The notes under the pieces: model-generated
Database searches by the model: none
What the model saw: the letters and a program-made list of their open reading frames with translations, nothing else
Told to the model about the DNA's origin: nothing
Translations under genes and position numbers: made by a program
Part shown: positions 1 to 10,600 of the stretch, one piece after another
Layout of the letters: each line of letters opens with the position of its first letter
How positions within the stretch are numbered: the stretch's first letter is position 1
Source of the DNA: Tautonia plasticadhaerens
GTDB lineage: Bacteria; Planctomycetota; Planctomycetia; Isosphaerales; Isosphaeraceae
Assembly: GCF_007752535.1 (NCBI RefSeq)
Contig: NZ_CP036426.1
Span: 3,038,001 to 3,102,000 of the forward strand
Direction: 5' to 3'
DNA length: 64,000 bases

Positions 1-1800
1 GCCGCCGAGCTGGAAGCGGATGGCGGCGGGATCTCGCAGGACGGTCGGCTCGTCGCCGAGCTTGAAGGCGACCACCGGGGAGGGGGAGGAGGACTCGCGG
101 GGGCCGGTGAGTACCGTGGTGATGCCGCCCCTTCGGGCGACGGCCACGGCGGGGTCGCCGGAGACGAGCCGCTCGCCGAGCTTGGTCTCCAGCGAGACGT
201 TCGTCCGGGACGGGCCGCCGAAGTCCCGGTCCTCCTCGTCGTCCTCGATGATGATCGGGAAGGGGCCGAGCACGATCGTCGAGGAGGTCGCGGAGGGCGG
301 GCGGCTTGAGAGCGGGCCGCCGAGGCCGAGGTCGGCGGCCAGGTCGAGCAGGCCGGGGGTGACGACGGCATCCTCGAAGACGAAGACCTCGGCGTCGATC
401 GGCGCGGAGGCATCGGGGCCGACCCCCCGGATCATGCCGCCCTGGACGACGATCGTGGGGGCCTCGACCGTCGAGCCGTCGCCGAGCTGGGCGGAGCCGG
501 CCCGGATGACGGTAGCCTTCGACTCCGGGTCGGCCGACCAGGAGCGTCGGCCGGAGACGTAGACCTCCCGGACCCGGGAGTGGAGGTCGAAGGGGTCTCC
601 CGAGAGGACGACGAAGTCGGCGTCCTTGCCGGGGGAGAGGGTGCCGACGCGGTCTCCCACGCCGAGCAACTCGGCGGGGGAGGCGGTGACCATCCGGAGG
701 ACCTGGGACTCGGAGAGGTCCCCGGCGGTGAACTGGCCGGCGAGGAAGAGCAGGTCGCCGAGGTCGGCGTCGGTCGCAGGGACGATGGCCACGGGGATCC
801 CCGCGTCGACCAGGGAGGCGGCGTCCTCCCAGGGCTCGGTCGGCTCGGGGTCGCCGGGGGAGGGGACCGGCAGTTCGGTCACCTCGCCGGGCCGGAACCG
901 GGCGTCGAGCACGACGCCGTCGACGAGGCCGGCCCAGGAGTCGAGCCGGCCGAGGAACGGGGACAGGTCGAGCGGGTTGACGAGAAGGAGCCTCAGGTCG
1001 AATTCCCGGGCCAGCGCGAGGGCGGCCCGGATCTCGGAGGCGCCCGGGGCGGTGACCCGGAGTCGGCCGGTGTCGTCCAGGGCGGCGGCGAGGGGGCCGA
1101 GCAGCGGGTCGGTCCCCCCGGCCGGGTCGTCGGCCCGGGCGGCCCCGATGAGCGACCGGAGCCCGGCGACGGCCCCGGCGAGGCTGGAGGCGAGCTGCGG
1201 CTGGGTCGGGTCGATGGGCCGGTCCCGAGAGGCGAGCCGGGGGGGAGGCTCGTAGATCCGGGGAGGGTTGAGCGCCTCGGGGGAGAGCAGGATCCGGAGG
1301 TCCCCCTCGGGGTCAAGCGTCCGGTCGGCCGGGTCCGGCCCGTCGAGCTTGACGACGGCCCCCCGGCCGGGCATCAGCCGGCTGCGGCCGGGGCTGAGCT
1401 GCACGCTGGTCACGCCCCCGGAGAGCGGTCCGTCGAACTCGGCGAAGGGGTCGAAGCCGTCGATGGCGCGGACTTCGGGGGTCAGCGCCCGCTCGTCGTC
1501 CTCCCGGACGGCCCCCAGGCCGGTCTCGGCCGCGACGAGGCCGGGGATCAGGACCGCCGAGCTGCCGAGGTCGACCTCCCGGGCCGTCTCCGGCACCTCC
1601 ACCTCGGCCTGATCGCCGACGGCGACGACCCGGCCGTCGGCGACGACGAGCACCGCGTCCTCGATCGGCGGGCCGTCTCCGGTCCAGAGCCGGCTCGCCC
1701 GGTAGGCGACCGCCTCCTCGGGGGGGGCGGCCGTCGCCGGGGGGACCAGGGCCGCGACGACGATGAGCAGGAGGAGGGGGAACGGGGCGGGGCGGGACAT
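1..1800 (-). CDS. secreted amidohydrolase-like protein (3' end beyond window)
   Basis: Reads leftward off the window edge, so only the first 600 codons are seen. Residues 1-24 form a signal peptide (leucine-rich core, then PPATAAP), so export is expected. Two amidohydrolase-like halves follow. Each opens with a small beta-sandwich segment and a PGL turn (IPGLV near residue 85; TPGLL in the second half). The first half ends with the SPGKDADFVVL signature near residue 393. At the PGL turn, where active amidohydrolases have HxH, this protein has no histidine, and the visible 600 residues contain almost none. Catalysis by the usual binuclear metal site is therefore unlikely. The fold assignment is good, the function unknown. 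It is the last of four tandem paralogues read in the same direction. ATG at 1800 is chosen because the signal peptide starts there. Confidence 0.75.
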   Translation of the reverse strand, partial: MSRPAPFPLLLLIVVAALVPPATAAPPEEAVAYRASRLWTGDGPPIEDAVLVVADGRVVAVGDQAEVEVPETAREVDLGSSAVLIPGLVAAETGLGAVREDDERALTPEVRAIDGFDPFAEFDGPLSGGVTSVQLSPGRSRLMPGRGAVVKLDGPDPADRTLDPEGDLRILLSPEALNPPRIYEPPPRLASRDRPIDPTQPQLASSLAGAVAGLRSLIGAARADDPAGGTDPLLGPLAAALDDTGRLRVTAPGASEIRAALALAREFDLRLLLVNPLDLSPFLGRLDSWAGLVDGVVLDARFRPGEVTELPVPSPGDPEPTEPWEDAASLVDAGIPVAIVPATDADLGDLLFLAGQFTAGDLSESQVLRMVTASPAELLGVGDRVGTLSPGKDADFVVLSGDPFDLHSRVREVYVSGRRSWSADPESKATVIRAGSAQLGDGSTVEAPTIVVQGGMIRGVGPDASAPIDAEVFVFEDAVVTPGLLDLAADLGLGGPLSSRPPSATSSTIVLGPFPIIIEDDEEDRDFGGPSRTNVSLETKLGERLVSGDPAVAVARRGGITTVLTGPRESSSPSPVVAFKLGDEPTVLRDPAAIRFQLGG

Positions 1801-1965
1801 GGGCAATCTCATGCTCATGGTGCGGTGGCCCGGGGCGGTGGGTGATCGATCGCGGAGGGCGGGAGGCGGCTGCCGGACGCGGCCGGGCCGGGGCCTCGAC
1901 GCCCGAGGGTCGTCCGATCCGGGTTCGACGCGCCCTCGGCCCGGCCAACCGTCGTCATCGGCCAA

Positions 1966-3351
1966 TCAATCCTCGCCGGCGTCGTCCCCGATCGGCCGGA
2001 GCAGCTCCTTGAGCCGGGAATCCTCGTCTCGTCGGTAGACGACCCGGCCGTCGACGATGGTGGTGTCGACCCAGGTGCCGAGCTTCAGGGGCTCGCCGGT
2101 GAGGATGACAATGTCGGCGTCCTTCCCCTCCTCGATCGAGCCGACGAACGCGTCGATGCCGAGCATCCGGGCCGGGCGGAGGGTGAGGGCCTCCAGGGCC
2201 TCCTCCGGGGGCATGCCGTACTTCACGGCGGTGGCGGCCTGGTACCAGAGGTAGCTCGGGCCGAGGCTGGTGGCCGAGAACGAGGAGACGCCGGAGGCCT
2301 GGAAGGTGATCGGCACGCCGGCCTCCCGGTAGATGCGGGGCAGGACGATCCGCTCGTCCTCGTCGGTCCGGGGGTCGGTCTCCCAGAAGACGAGGTCGGG
2401 GTCGAGGACCACCGGCTCGTCCCGGCCGGCGACCAGGTCGACGGCCTTGTAGCAGTCCCGGCCGAGGATGAGCGTGGCGTCGAGTTTGTACTCGTCGATG
2501 AGTCGGAGCGCCTGGGGCACGTCCATCGCCTGCTCGCAGTAGACGAAGGCGGGCAGCTCCCCCTTGAGCAGCCGGACGAGGGCCTCGCGCTGGGCGTCGG
2601 GCTCGGTGTCCTCGGCCGAAGGGTCGGGTGAGTCCCCCTCGTCGTCCTGCTCCTCGTCCTCCTCCTGGGGGGCATTGGCGTCTCCCTCGTCATCGCCTCC
2701 CTCCTCCTCGTCCTGCTCTTCGTCGGCCTCGGCCCTGGCGGCCTCGGCCTTCTTCTCCTCGAGGGACTTCATGTAGCGGAGGGTCTCGTCCAGCTCCCTC
2801 CGGAGCCGGGCGAGATGGCCCATCCGGCTGGAGGAGCCGGAGGGGCGGAGGGAGATCTTCAGGGCGGCGTCCCGGCGGAGAACCATGTCCTCGGCGAAGG
2901 TGCCGGAGGTCTTCACCACGGCCGACTTGCCGCCGAACATGGTGCTGTTGCCGGGGATGGCGTGCGCGGTGGTCACGCCGTTGCGGCGGGCCTCCTCGAA
3001 GTAGGTCGCGTTCGGGTCGATCGCGTCGACCACGCTGACGAACGGCACGTTCGGGTTCACCTCGTTGGCCTGCACCAGCGGCTCGGGGCTGTGCGGCTCG
3101 ACGAACCCGGGCAGCACGACCTTGCCGGTCGCGTCGATCACCCGGGCCTCGATCGGGATGTCCAGGTCCTCGCCGACGGCCTGGATCGTGCCGTCCCGCA
3201 CCAGGATCACGCCCCCCTCGATCGGCTCGCCGACGACCGGGATGATCCGGCCCCCCTTGATCGCGAGCTGGTCCTGCGCCGATGCGGCCGGGGCCGCGAG
3301 GGCGAGGGCGAGTACGGCCGCGAGTCGCGTCACGTGATGATTCGTCGCCAT
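1966..3351 (-). CDS. secreted amidohydrolase-like protein with acidic insert
   Basis: 461 residues. Signal peptide about 1-25 (LALALAAPAASAQ). The PGF turn near residue 80 reads PGFVEPHSPEP, so only one of the two HxH histidines remains. The paralogue motif GVTTAHAIPGNSTMFGG follows, then a coiled stretch and a strongly acidic, low-complexity insert (roughly residues 203-253, runs of Glu and Asp). The C-terminal sandwich carries the GKDADIVIL signature. Family knowledge: intact relatives include imidazolonepropionase-type hydrolases. Inference: a non-catalytic or re-purposed periplasmic protein. It lies 7 bases downstream of the next paralogue, so the two are probably co-transcribed. Confidence 0.8.
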   Translation of the reverse strand: MATNHHVTRLAAVLALALAAPAASAQDQLAIKGGRIIPVVGEPIEGGVILVRDGTIQAVGEDLDIPIEARVIDATGKVVLPGFVEPHSPEPLVQANEVNPNVPFVSVVDAIDPNATYFEEARRNGVTTAHAIPGNSTMFGGKSAVVKTSGTFAEDMVLRRDAALKISLRPSGSSSRMGHLARLRRELDETLRYMKSLEEKKAEAARAEADEEQDEEEGGDDEGDANAPQEEDEEQDDEGDSPDPSAEDTEPDAQREALVRLLKGELPAFVYCEQAMDVPQALRLIDEYKLDATLILGRDCYKAVDLVAGRDEPVVLDPDLVFWETDPRTDEDERIVLPRIYREAGVPITFQASGVSSFSATSLGPSYLWYQAATAVKYGMPPEEALEALTLRPARMLGIDAFVGSIEEGKDADIVILTGEPLKLGTWVDTTIVDGRVVYRRDEDSRLKELLRPIGDDAGED

Positions 3352-3358
3352 GTCGGGC

Positions 3359-4618
3359 TCAATCCTCCTGCGGCTGCGACGGGTCGGGGCGGGGGAATCG
3401 GATGGTGCCGTCGACCATCACCCAGCGCACGGCGGTGGTGAATTCGAGCGGGTCGCCGTCGAGCGCGACAAGGTCGGCGTCCTTGCCGGCGGCGATGCCG
3501 CCGAGCCGGTCGTCGACGCCGAGCACCCGGCTCGGCTCGATCGTGATCGCCCGCAGGGCGGCCTCCCGGGGCAGCCCGAACCGCGCGGCGAACCGGGCCT
3601 GCTCCAGCAGGTCGCCGCCGGAGAGGGCGACGGGCACGCCGGCCTCGTGCAGGATCCCGGCGACGTTCCAGGCCAGCTCCGTGCGCTCCGGGCCGTAGGG
3701 CCCGTTGACCCGGAGGGCCCCGAGCACGACCGGCACCCGGGCCGAGGCGAGCACGTCGGCCACCTTGTACGCCTCGTGCCCGCCGAGGATCGTCGGCGCG
3801 TAGCCGAACTCTCCGGCCAGGCGGAGGACGGTGAGGATGTCGTAATCGGTCCGGCTGATCGCCAGCACCGGCCGGCCGCCGGCCATCGCCTCCCGGAGGG
3901 GCTCGTAGGGGTCGCCGTCGGAGGGGAGGGTGACGTCGGGGTCGGGGTCGACTCCCCGGGCGGCCCGGGCGAAGGACTCCCGGAGCAGGCCGACCACGCC
4001 CATGCGGTTGGTCGGCTGCCGGACGTAGATCGAGTCGGGCCGGGTCCGGGACCGGTTCCGGGAGGCCGGGTCGGAGCAGACGGAGATGACCAGGCCCGCA
4101 TCCGGCTCAACCACCCGGGGCTCCCCGGGGGGCCCGGCGGTCTTGACCACCGCGGCCAGGCCGGGGACGACGTTGTCGCTCGACGGGATGATCCCCCCGG
4201 CGGTCGAGCCGCCGGCGAGGGCCTCGGTGAAGGCCCGGGAGGACCAGTCGATCGCCGGCAGCGGGCTGAACCGGGGCGTGACCTCCCGGGTGACCTCGGC
4301 CGACGGCCCCGACACTCCGTTGGGCAGGTCGACGTCGACGAGGCCGGGGATCAGGGTGGCGTCCGCCCCCAGGTCGATGACCGTCGCCCCCTCGGGGGGG
4401 TCGATCGAGGCGGCCACCTCGGCGATCTTGCCCCCGGAAATCAGCACCGCCCCCGGCGAGAGCGGGCCGGCCTCGACCGTCTCCACCGTCCCGGCCCGGA
4501 CCAGCACGTCCCCCTCCTCGGCGGCCGCCCTCGGGTTGGGGGCCAGGGCCAGGGCCAGGACGAGGGCCAGGGCGATCGGCGAGGCGGGACATCGGCCTTC
4601 GGTGCGTCGAGGTCTCAT
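3359..4618 (-). CDS. secreted amidohydrolase-like protein
   Basis: 419 residues from the ATG at 4618. The reading frame is open further upstream, but this start places a hydrophobic signal segment (ALALVLALALA, ending AAA) at residues 15-34. The turn reads IPGLVDVDLPNG: no HxH, and only two histidines in the whole protein. The GGHEAYKVAD motif in the middle and the GKDADLVAL motif near the C-terminus are shared with the neighbours. A single amidohydrolase-like half, unlike the two-half proteins on either side of the cluster. It follows the 900-residue paralogue after a 70-base gap in the same direction. Confidence 0.78.
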   Translation of the reverse strand: MRPRRTEGRCPASPIALALVLALALAPNPRAAAEEGDVLVRAGTVETVEAGPLSPGAVLISGGKIAEVAASIDPPEGATVIDLGADATLIPGLVDVDLPNGVSGPSAEVTREVTPRFSPLPAIDWSSRAFTEALAGGSTAGGIIPSSDNVVPGLAAVVKTAGPPGEPRVVEPDAGLVISVCSDPASRNRSRTRPDSIYVRQPTNRMGVVGLLRESFARAARGVDPDPDVTLPSDGDPYEPLREAMAGGRPVLAISRTDYDILTVLRLAGEFGYAPTILGGHEAYKVADVLASARVPVVLGALRVNGPYGPERTELAWNVAGILHEAGVPVALSGGDLLEQARFAARFGLPREAALRAITIEPSRVLGVDDRLGGIAAGKDADLVALDGDPLEFTTAVRWVMVDGTIRFPRPDPSQPQED

Positions 4619-4688
4619 GGTGCGGCTCTCGGGTTCGACCGATTCCTGTACGGGGGCGGGCGATCGTCGGTTCGGGGTCGGCTCCGGC

Positions 4689-7391
4689 TCAGGGGAGGAG
4701 TTCCCCGTCGACGACGACGGCCAGCGGCCGGCACGAGAGGTCGAGCGGAGAGCCGTCCCAGACGACGAGGTCGGCCGGGGCCCCGGGCCGCCAGGGGCCG
4801 GTCGGCGCGTCGGCATCGTCGTTCGGGCCGATCGCGTTGAGCCCGACGGCCAGGGCGTCGAGCGCCGACCCCCGGGGCAGGCCGGCGGCGACGGCCGAGG
4901 CCGCCAGCAGCCGGAGCGGCTCGGCGTCGTCGGCGGCGAACAGGACGCGGGCCCCGGCCTCGGCCGCCGAGACGACGGCGGCCATGCGACGGGTCGCCTC
5001 GGGCCCCGGCCCCATCGGTCGGAGGACCAGCGCCAGCCCCGAGCCCTCGGCCAGCCGGGCTACCCGATCGGGGAAGTCCTCGATCGCCCCGGGGCCGACG
5101 AGGACGGGGCAGATCTCCAACTCCTCGGCCAGGTCCAGCGCCGCCTCGACCTCCGCCGGCCGGTCGACCTCGAAGAAGGCGACGCACTCCCCGCCCCGGA
5201 GCCGGTCGGCCCGACCCCGGCGGACGGCGTCGAGGCGTTCGATCGCCGGATCGGAGAGGTAGTAGCCGGGCTGGCGGCGGGCGCTCGGGTCCTCGCCCCC
5301 CTCCAGGCCGAGGAACTCCCGGAGCAGGGCCACCTGGCCCGGCAGGCTGGCCGGGTAGCGGTCCTCGTTGCGGGCCGAGGCCGACAGCACGAGGTCCATG
5401 CCGAGCACCGGGTCGATCACGGGGTCGGCGGCCGGGCCCAGCCGGACGGCCCCCACCGCGCCGGCGACCACGTTGACCGCCGCCGGGGCGAAGCCAATGC
5501 GGAGCACGCCGCCCCGGGCCAGCTCCCGGACGGTCCGGCCGGTCGGGTCGAAGGCGTCGACCGCCCGGAGGAACCCGGCGTCGGCCCCGGCCACCTCGGC
5601 CGCGGCCCGGCCCTGGCCGAACGTGCCGAAGGCCGAGGTCAGGCCGGGGGTGACGACCGCGTCCCCCACGTCATACGCCGGGATCTCGTCGTCCTCCTCG
5701 ACCGATTCCCCGGCGGCGACGATCGTCCCGTCGGCCACCGAGACCGCCCCGGGGGCGATCGAGCCGCCCGGGCCGAGCAGGCGACGGGTCCGGATCACGA
5801 ACCGGCGGGGGAGCCGATCGGGCAGCTCGGCGTCGACGACCGCCACGGACTCCTCGGCGACCGGATCCACCTCGGGATTCCGGTAGACGACCTCGCCGCC
5901 GGAGACGACCAGCGCGATGGGGGAGGCCGGGTCGATCGGGTCCCCGGCGAAGGCGACGAGGTCGGCCCGGAGGCCCTCGGCGATCGAGCCGAGCTCGTCT
6001 TCGAGGCCGAGCACCTCGGCGGCCCCGGCGGTCAGGGCTCGGAGCACCCGGTCCCGGGGGACGCCCCGAGCGACGGCCGCCGCGTGGACCCGGAGCAGGG
6101 CGGAGTCGGCCGGCCGTTCGCCGTACGAGCCGATCGCCCATCGGCTGTCCTCGGCGAGCAGCCCGGCCGGCCAGTCCCGGGCGCGGTCCCGGCGGTAGAC
6201 GGGCGTATCCCCCAGTTCGAGGACCGGGCCGAGCACCATCGGCGTCCGGCGGTTGACCAGCTCCTCCCGGGCCGAGCCCGGGTCGCTGAGCCCCTCGACG
6301 ATGAGCGTCAGCCCCTCGAACTCCTCGACCAGGGCGAAGGCGTTGCGAAGGTCGTCCTCGCGGTGGGCTTCGATCCGGAGGGGCACGGTGCCGTCGAGCA
6401 GGCCGACGAGGAATTCCTTCGTCTCGTCCCGTTCGGGCTCCTTCGGAGGTTCAGAGGGCGCTTTGCCGCCCTCGTCCTTCTTCGCGGCGGCCTCGTCCCC
6501 GGACGGCTCGTCGTCCTCCTCGGGATCCTCCTCCTCCTCCTCGTCCTGGAGGGGGGAACCGCGCGAGGTGGAACCGGGCTCGGAAACCCCGTCGTCCTCA
6601 CCCTCGCCGTCGCCCTCGACGGGGTCGTCTTCCTTGCCGTCGTCTTCGCCTTCCTCGCCGTCGCCTTTCTTCGCGTCGGCCTCGCCGTCCGTCTCCTCGG
6701 CCTCCTTAGCCTCCTTGGCCTGGGCCTCGTCGTACTTCTTCTTCGCCTGCTCGTACTTCTCCCAGTCCTCCTTGTACTTCTTCACGCTGTCGAGGGCCCG
6801 CTTGAGCTGCTCGAACTGCTGATAGCGGAGGACGGAGTTGGCCGAGGCATTGTTGACGCCGAGGGCGGCCTGGACGAAGGCATCGGCCCGGATCGTCAGG
6901 TCCTCCACCGTCCCCCCCGGGCCGACCCGGAGCACGGCCCCCCGGCCGCCGAAGAGGCCGGAATTGCCCGGCTGCACGGCGACGGCCGTCACGCCGGATC
7001 GGGCCACGTCGAGCCAGTCCTCGGCGTAGGGATCCACGCCGTCGAGGATGTCGAGCGAGCCGTCGTCGCCCCCGTCCCGGCGCGATTCGGGGGGCAGCCA
7101 GAGGACGCCCCTCGCGTCGATCAGGCCGGGCGTGACGACCAGGCCGGAGAGGTCAACCCGATCGGCCCCCTCCGGGATCTCGACGTCGGGACCGACCGCC
7201 TCGATCCGGCCGTCCCGGACCAGGATGGTCCCCTCGATTTCCCCGGAATCGGCCTGGGTGAGGATCCTCCCCCCCACCAGCGCCAGGACCCCGGGTTGAT
7301 CGGCCTCATCCGAGATCGCTCCCCGGGGGAGGGAGAGGAGCATGGGGAGGAGGAGACACGCGAACGTCCGGCGCAAATTCGGCATCGGCAT
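4689..7391 (-). CDS. two-half secreted amidohydrolase-like protein, 900 aa
   Basis: First gene of the amidohydrolase-like cluster. From ATG 7391 it begins MPMPNLRR and a signal peptide (FACLLLPMLLSLPRGAIS). Half 1 (about 25-510) has the turn TPGLIDARGVLW without HxH, a GVTAVAVQPGNSGLFGG motif, a Lys/Tyr-rich helical stretch, and about 90 residues of acidic low-complexity sequence (around 255-345). Half 2 (about 530-900) repeats the architecture with the turn TPGLTSAF, again without HxH. The protein ends in a normal sandwich strand (PADLVVWDGSPLDL). The duplicated halves suggest internal gene duplication or fusion. A second in-frame ATG at 7385 is equally possible. Confidence 0.78.
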   Translation of the reverse strand: MPMPNLRRTFACLLLPMLLSLPRGAISDEADQPGVLALVGGRILTQADSGEIEGTILVRDGRIEAVGPDVEIPEGADRVDLSGLVVTPGLIDARGVLWLPPESRRDGGDDGSLDILDGVDPYAEDWLDVARSGVTAVAVQPGNSGLFGGRGAVLRVGPGGTVEDLTIRADAFVQAALGVNNASANSVLRYQQFEQLKRALDSVKKYKEDWEKYEQAKKKYDEAQAKEAKEAEETDGEADAKKGDGEEGEDDGKEDDPVEGDGEGEDDGVSEPGSTSRGSPLQDEEEEEDPEEDDEPSGDEAAAKKDEGGKAPSEPPKEPERDETKEFLVGLLDGTVPLRIEAHREDDLRNAFALVEEFEGLTLIVEGLSDPGSAREELVNRRTPMVLGPVLELGDTPVYRRDRARDWPAGLLAEDSRWAIGSYGERPADSALLRVHAAAVARGVPRDRVLRALTAGAAEVLGLEDELGSIAEGLRADLVAFAGDPIDPASPIALVVSGGEVVYRNPEVDPVAEESVAVVDAELPDRLPRRFVIRTRRLLGPGGSIAPGAVSVADGTIVAAGESVEEDDEIPAYDVGDAVVTPGLTSAFGTFGQGRAAAEVAGADAGFLRAVDAFDPTGRTVRELARGGVLRIGFAPAAVNVVAGAVGAVRLGPAADPVIDPVLGMDLVLSASARNEDRYPASLPGQVALLREFLGLEGGEDPSARRQPGYYLSDPAIERLDAVRRGRADRLRGGECVAFFEVDRPAEVEAALDLAEELEICPVLVGPGAIEDFPDRVARLAEGSGLALVLRPMGPGPEATRRMAAVVSAAEAGARVLFAADDAEPLRLLAASAVAAGLPRGSALDALAVGLNAIGPNDDADAPTGPWRPGAPADLVVWDGSPLDLSCRPLAVVVDGELLP

Positions 7392-7624
7392 CGTCTTTCG
7401 GTCGGCGCAACGATGTCGGGAGGGCGGGGCGTCGGGGCGGAGAGGAGGGGTCGACGGCACCAGCCTTCATTCGTTCTTCTATCATAGCGAGCAAAACAGG
7501 CAGGATGGGAGGTTTTTCCCGAAGTTTTCGCCACAGGGGTCGAGGGGGGAACCGGCCGACCTCGTCCCTCCCCGAGTGTCATCGCGGGCCGCGTGGGGCC
7601 CGGCCACCTGGCACAATCATCCGA

Positions 7625-10600
7625 TCATCGACGATCGGCGTCCCCCTGCGACCCCGAGTCGGCATCCGGCTCGGGCCGGGGGCCCGAGACCGAGAGCCGA
7701 TGGCCCTGCCGCTCCAGGCGGCCGGAGGCGATCAGGGCGTCGACGACGGCCGAGACGCGGTCTCGGGCCTCGTCGGTCGTCCGGGGGAACCCGAGCAGGC
7801 GGCAGACGGCGGGGGGGAGGTCCTCGGGGGCGATCCGGAAGGCGTCGGCCACGATCCGCTCGACGGCGGCGGAGAGCTCCTCGGCGCAGACGTATTCGAG
7901 CCTCCTGGAGGAGGAGGGGAGGGCGGATCGGTCCCGGGGCTCGGGCCGTCCCAGGTCGCCCGGCCAGAGGAAGGCGCCCTGGCGTCGGATCGGGCCGTTG
8001 TCCCGGAACGGGGAGGAGGCGGCGCGCTCGATCGCCTCCTTCGGCTTGCCGGCCAGCCGCCTCAGGCCGATCGCGTCGGCCAGCCGACGCACCACCTCCG
8101 CCTCGTGCACCGGGCCCTCGACCCGGACGACCTCGCCCACCCACTCGGCGAGCCGGTCGGGGGCCAGGGCGGCCGGGTCGGACTCGTCGGGCCCGATCTC
8201 CAGCCTCGCCATCGTGTAGGGCGGCAGGGCGGACAGCTCCGGCCCGGCCTCCTCGGCCCGAACCTCCCGGGAGATCGACGCCGGGAGGGGGGCCGAGGGC
8301 ACGTCGACCGGCCCGTCGTCGTCCCGATCGACCATGAGCACGAGTTCATCGCACTTCCCGCCGGGGTCGTGCCACCAGTCGGGCGACCAGGCGTGCGCCA
8401 GCCGCCAGCCGAGGCCACGGAGAACGCCCGGCCGGATCCGGTCGCGGTCCCGGGCCGACCGGGGGGCGTCGTACGAGGGGCCGTCGCAGAGCACCCCCAG
8501 CCGGTAGCGGCCGGGACGGTCCGGGTCGACCACCGCCAGATCCACCCGGGATTCCTCCGACCCCAGCCCCCGGACCACCTCGAACCCCTCCGCCCGGAGC
8601 GTCCGGGCCACCTCCTCCTCGAAGCCCGAGCCGACCCCGGGGGAGGCCCCGGGGCGGCCCTCGTCGCCGTCCAGCTCGCCCAGTTCGGCGAACCGGAGGA
8701 ACGTCCGGAGGGCCCGGACCCCCCGGGCGGCCGACCGGCCCGATTCGAGATCCGAGCCGCGCAGGTTCGTGAACACCTCGCAGCGCAAGCGGGCCCGGGT
8801 GATCAGCACGTTGAGCCGACGCTCGCCCCCCTCGCCGTTGAGCGGGCCGAAGTTCATCGACACCCGGCCCCCGGCGTCCCGGCCGTAGCCGACGCTGATG
8901 AAGATGGCGTCGCGCTCGTCCCCCTGCACGCTCTCCAGGTTCTTGACGAAGAAGGGCTCGGGCCCCTCCTCGGCGAAGTACGGCTCGCACGACGGGTCAT
9001 CGCGCCGGAGCCGCTCCAGGCGTCGGCCGATGGCCTCGGCCTGGGCGGCGCTGAAGGCGGCCACGCCGAGGGTGAGACGGCGATCGGCCGGCTTCTCGAG
9101 CTGGTCGCGGGCGAACGCCATCGCCGCCTCGGCCACCGCCTGCGCCTCGTCCGGGTTCGTCCGGGATTTGCCCCGGTCGTAGGCCGTCTCCGGCAGGCAC
9201 CGGAGGACCAGGCCGCGCTCCGACCGGTCGCGCTCCGGGCCGGGGAAGACGACGAGCCGGCCGTCGTAGAACTCCCGGTTCGAGACGGCGATCAGCGATT
9301 CGTGACGGCTCCGGTAGTGCCATCGGAGCATCCGGCGGGGCGCCCCCTGGGCCAGGAACAGGCCGAGGATGCTCTCCAGGGCATCCGACGCGAGCGAGCC
9401 CCCGTCGTCCTCCTCGTCGACATGCTCGTCCCCGGCGGTCAGGCGGTCGAAGAAGGTGGTGGGGGGGAGCTGGCGATCGTCCCCGACGACGATCGCCTGC
9501 CGGCCCCGGAGCAGTGCGCCCAGGGCGTCGACCGGCCGCACCTGGCTCGCCTCGTCGAAGACGACCAGGTCGAAGGCGAGCTGCCCCGGCTCCAGGTAGG
9601 CGGCCACCGAGAGCGGGCTCATCAGGAAGACCGGCTTGACCGCCTGCACCGCCCGGCCCGCCTGGGCGAACAGGACGCGGAGCGGCAGGTGCCTCGTCTT
9701 CTTCTCCAGCTCCCGGCGGAGCACGGCGAGGTCCCCGGCGAGTGCCTGGTGCCTCGGCAGCCTCGACCAGTGCTCGCCCGCCGCCCAGGCCCGGTTGTGG
9801 CCCAGCACGGCCACGTCCAGCGCCCCGAACCGCTCGGCCATCGCCTCGTGGTCGCCCCCCGAGAAGGAGCCGAGCGCCGGCCGCTCCCGGGCGGCCCGGT
9901 CGAGCAGGGCCTCGGCCCATCGGGCCCGGAAGGCGGTCGAGAGCAGCCGGGGGGCCTCGGGCCAGCTCCGGGCCGCCTCGACCACCGCCCCCATGCCCGC
10001 CTCCCGGCAGCTCGACGCCCGCTGATTGACCAGGGCGACGGCGTGCAGCTCCTCCGCCCGGTCGCCGGTCGCGTCGATCCGACCCTGCAACGCGTCGAAG
10101 GGGAGCGCCGACCAGTCCGAGGACGGGCTCGCGGCGGGACGGTTTCCCGGCTCTCCCTCCGGCCGGATCTCGCCGCCGGAGGGGGGCAACCCGGCGAAGT
10201 CGGCCAGCGCCCGGAGGGCGGCCCGATGGGCCTCGATCGCCCCTCGGAGGCGGTCGGCCAGCGGGAGGGACCGGCGGATCACGTCGTCGTCGTCGAGCGA
10301 CTCGATCGCCCCGACCGGCAATCGGCCGGATCGGACGTCGTCCCGGACCCGCCGGGCGAACCGGGCGACCTCGGCCAGCTCGGCGAAGTCGGACTCCTCC
10401 TTCCGCCAGCGGCTCCCGAACAGTCGGGCCGCCGTGCAGGAGTGCTCGACGATCGCCGCCCGATGCCGCCGGGCCTCCATCACCGCGTCGATCAGCGCGA
10501 GCCGGTCGATTGGCGCCTTCGGCGGCTCGACCCGGCAGAGCGTCCCCAGGCGGAAGACCGCCCGGCGGTGCCGGGCCGAGGCCCATCGCGACCACCACCG

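Noticed and set aside
580-1845. 421-codon plus-strand open frame
   Set aside because: Antisense shadow of the amidohydrolase-like gene; Gly/Glu/Arg-rich text without a family motif, typical of high-G+C wobble bias.
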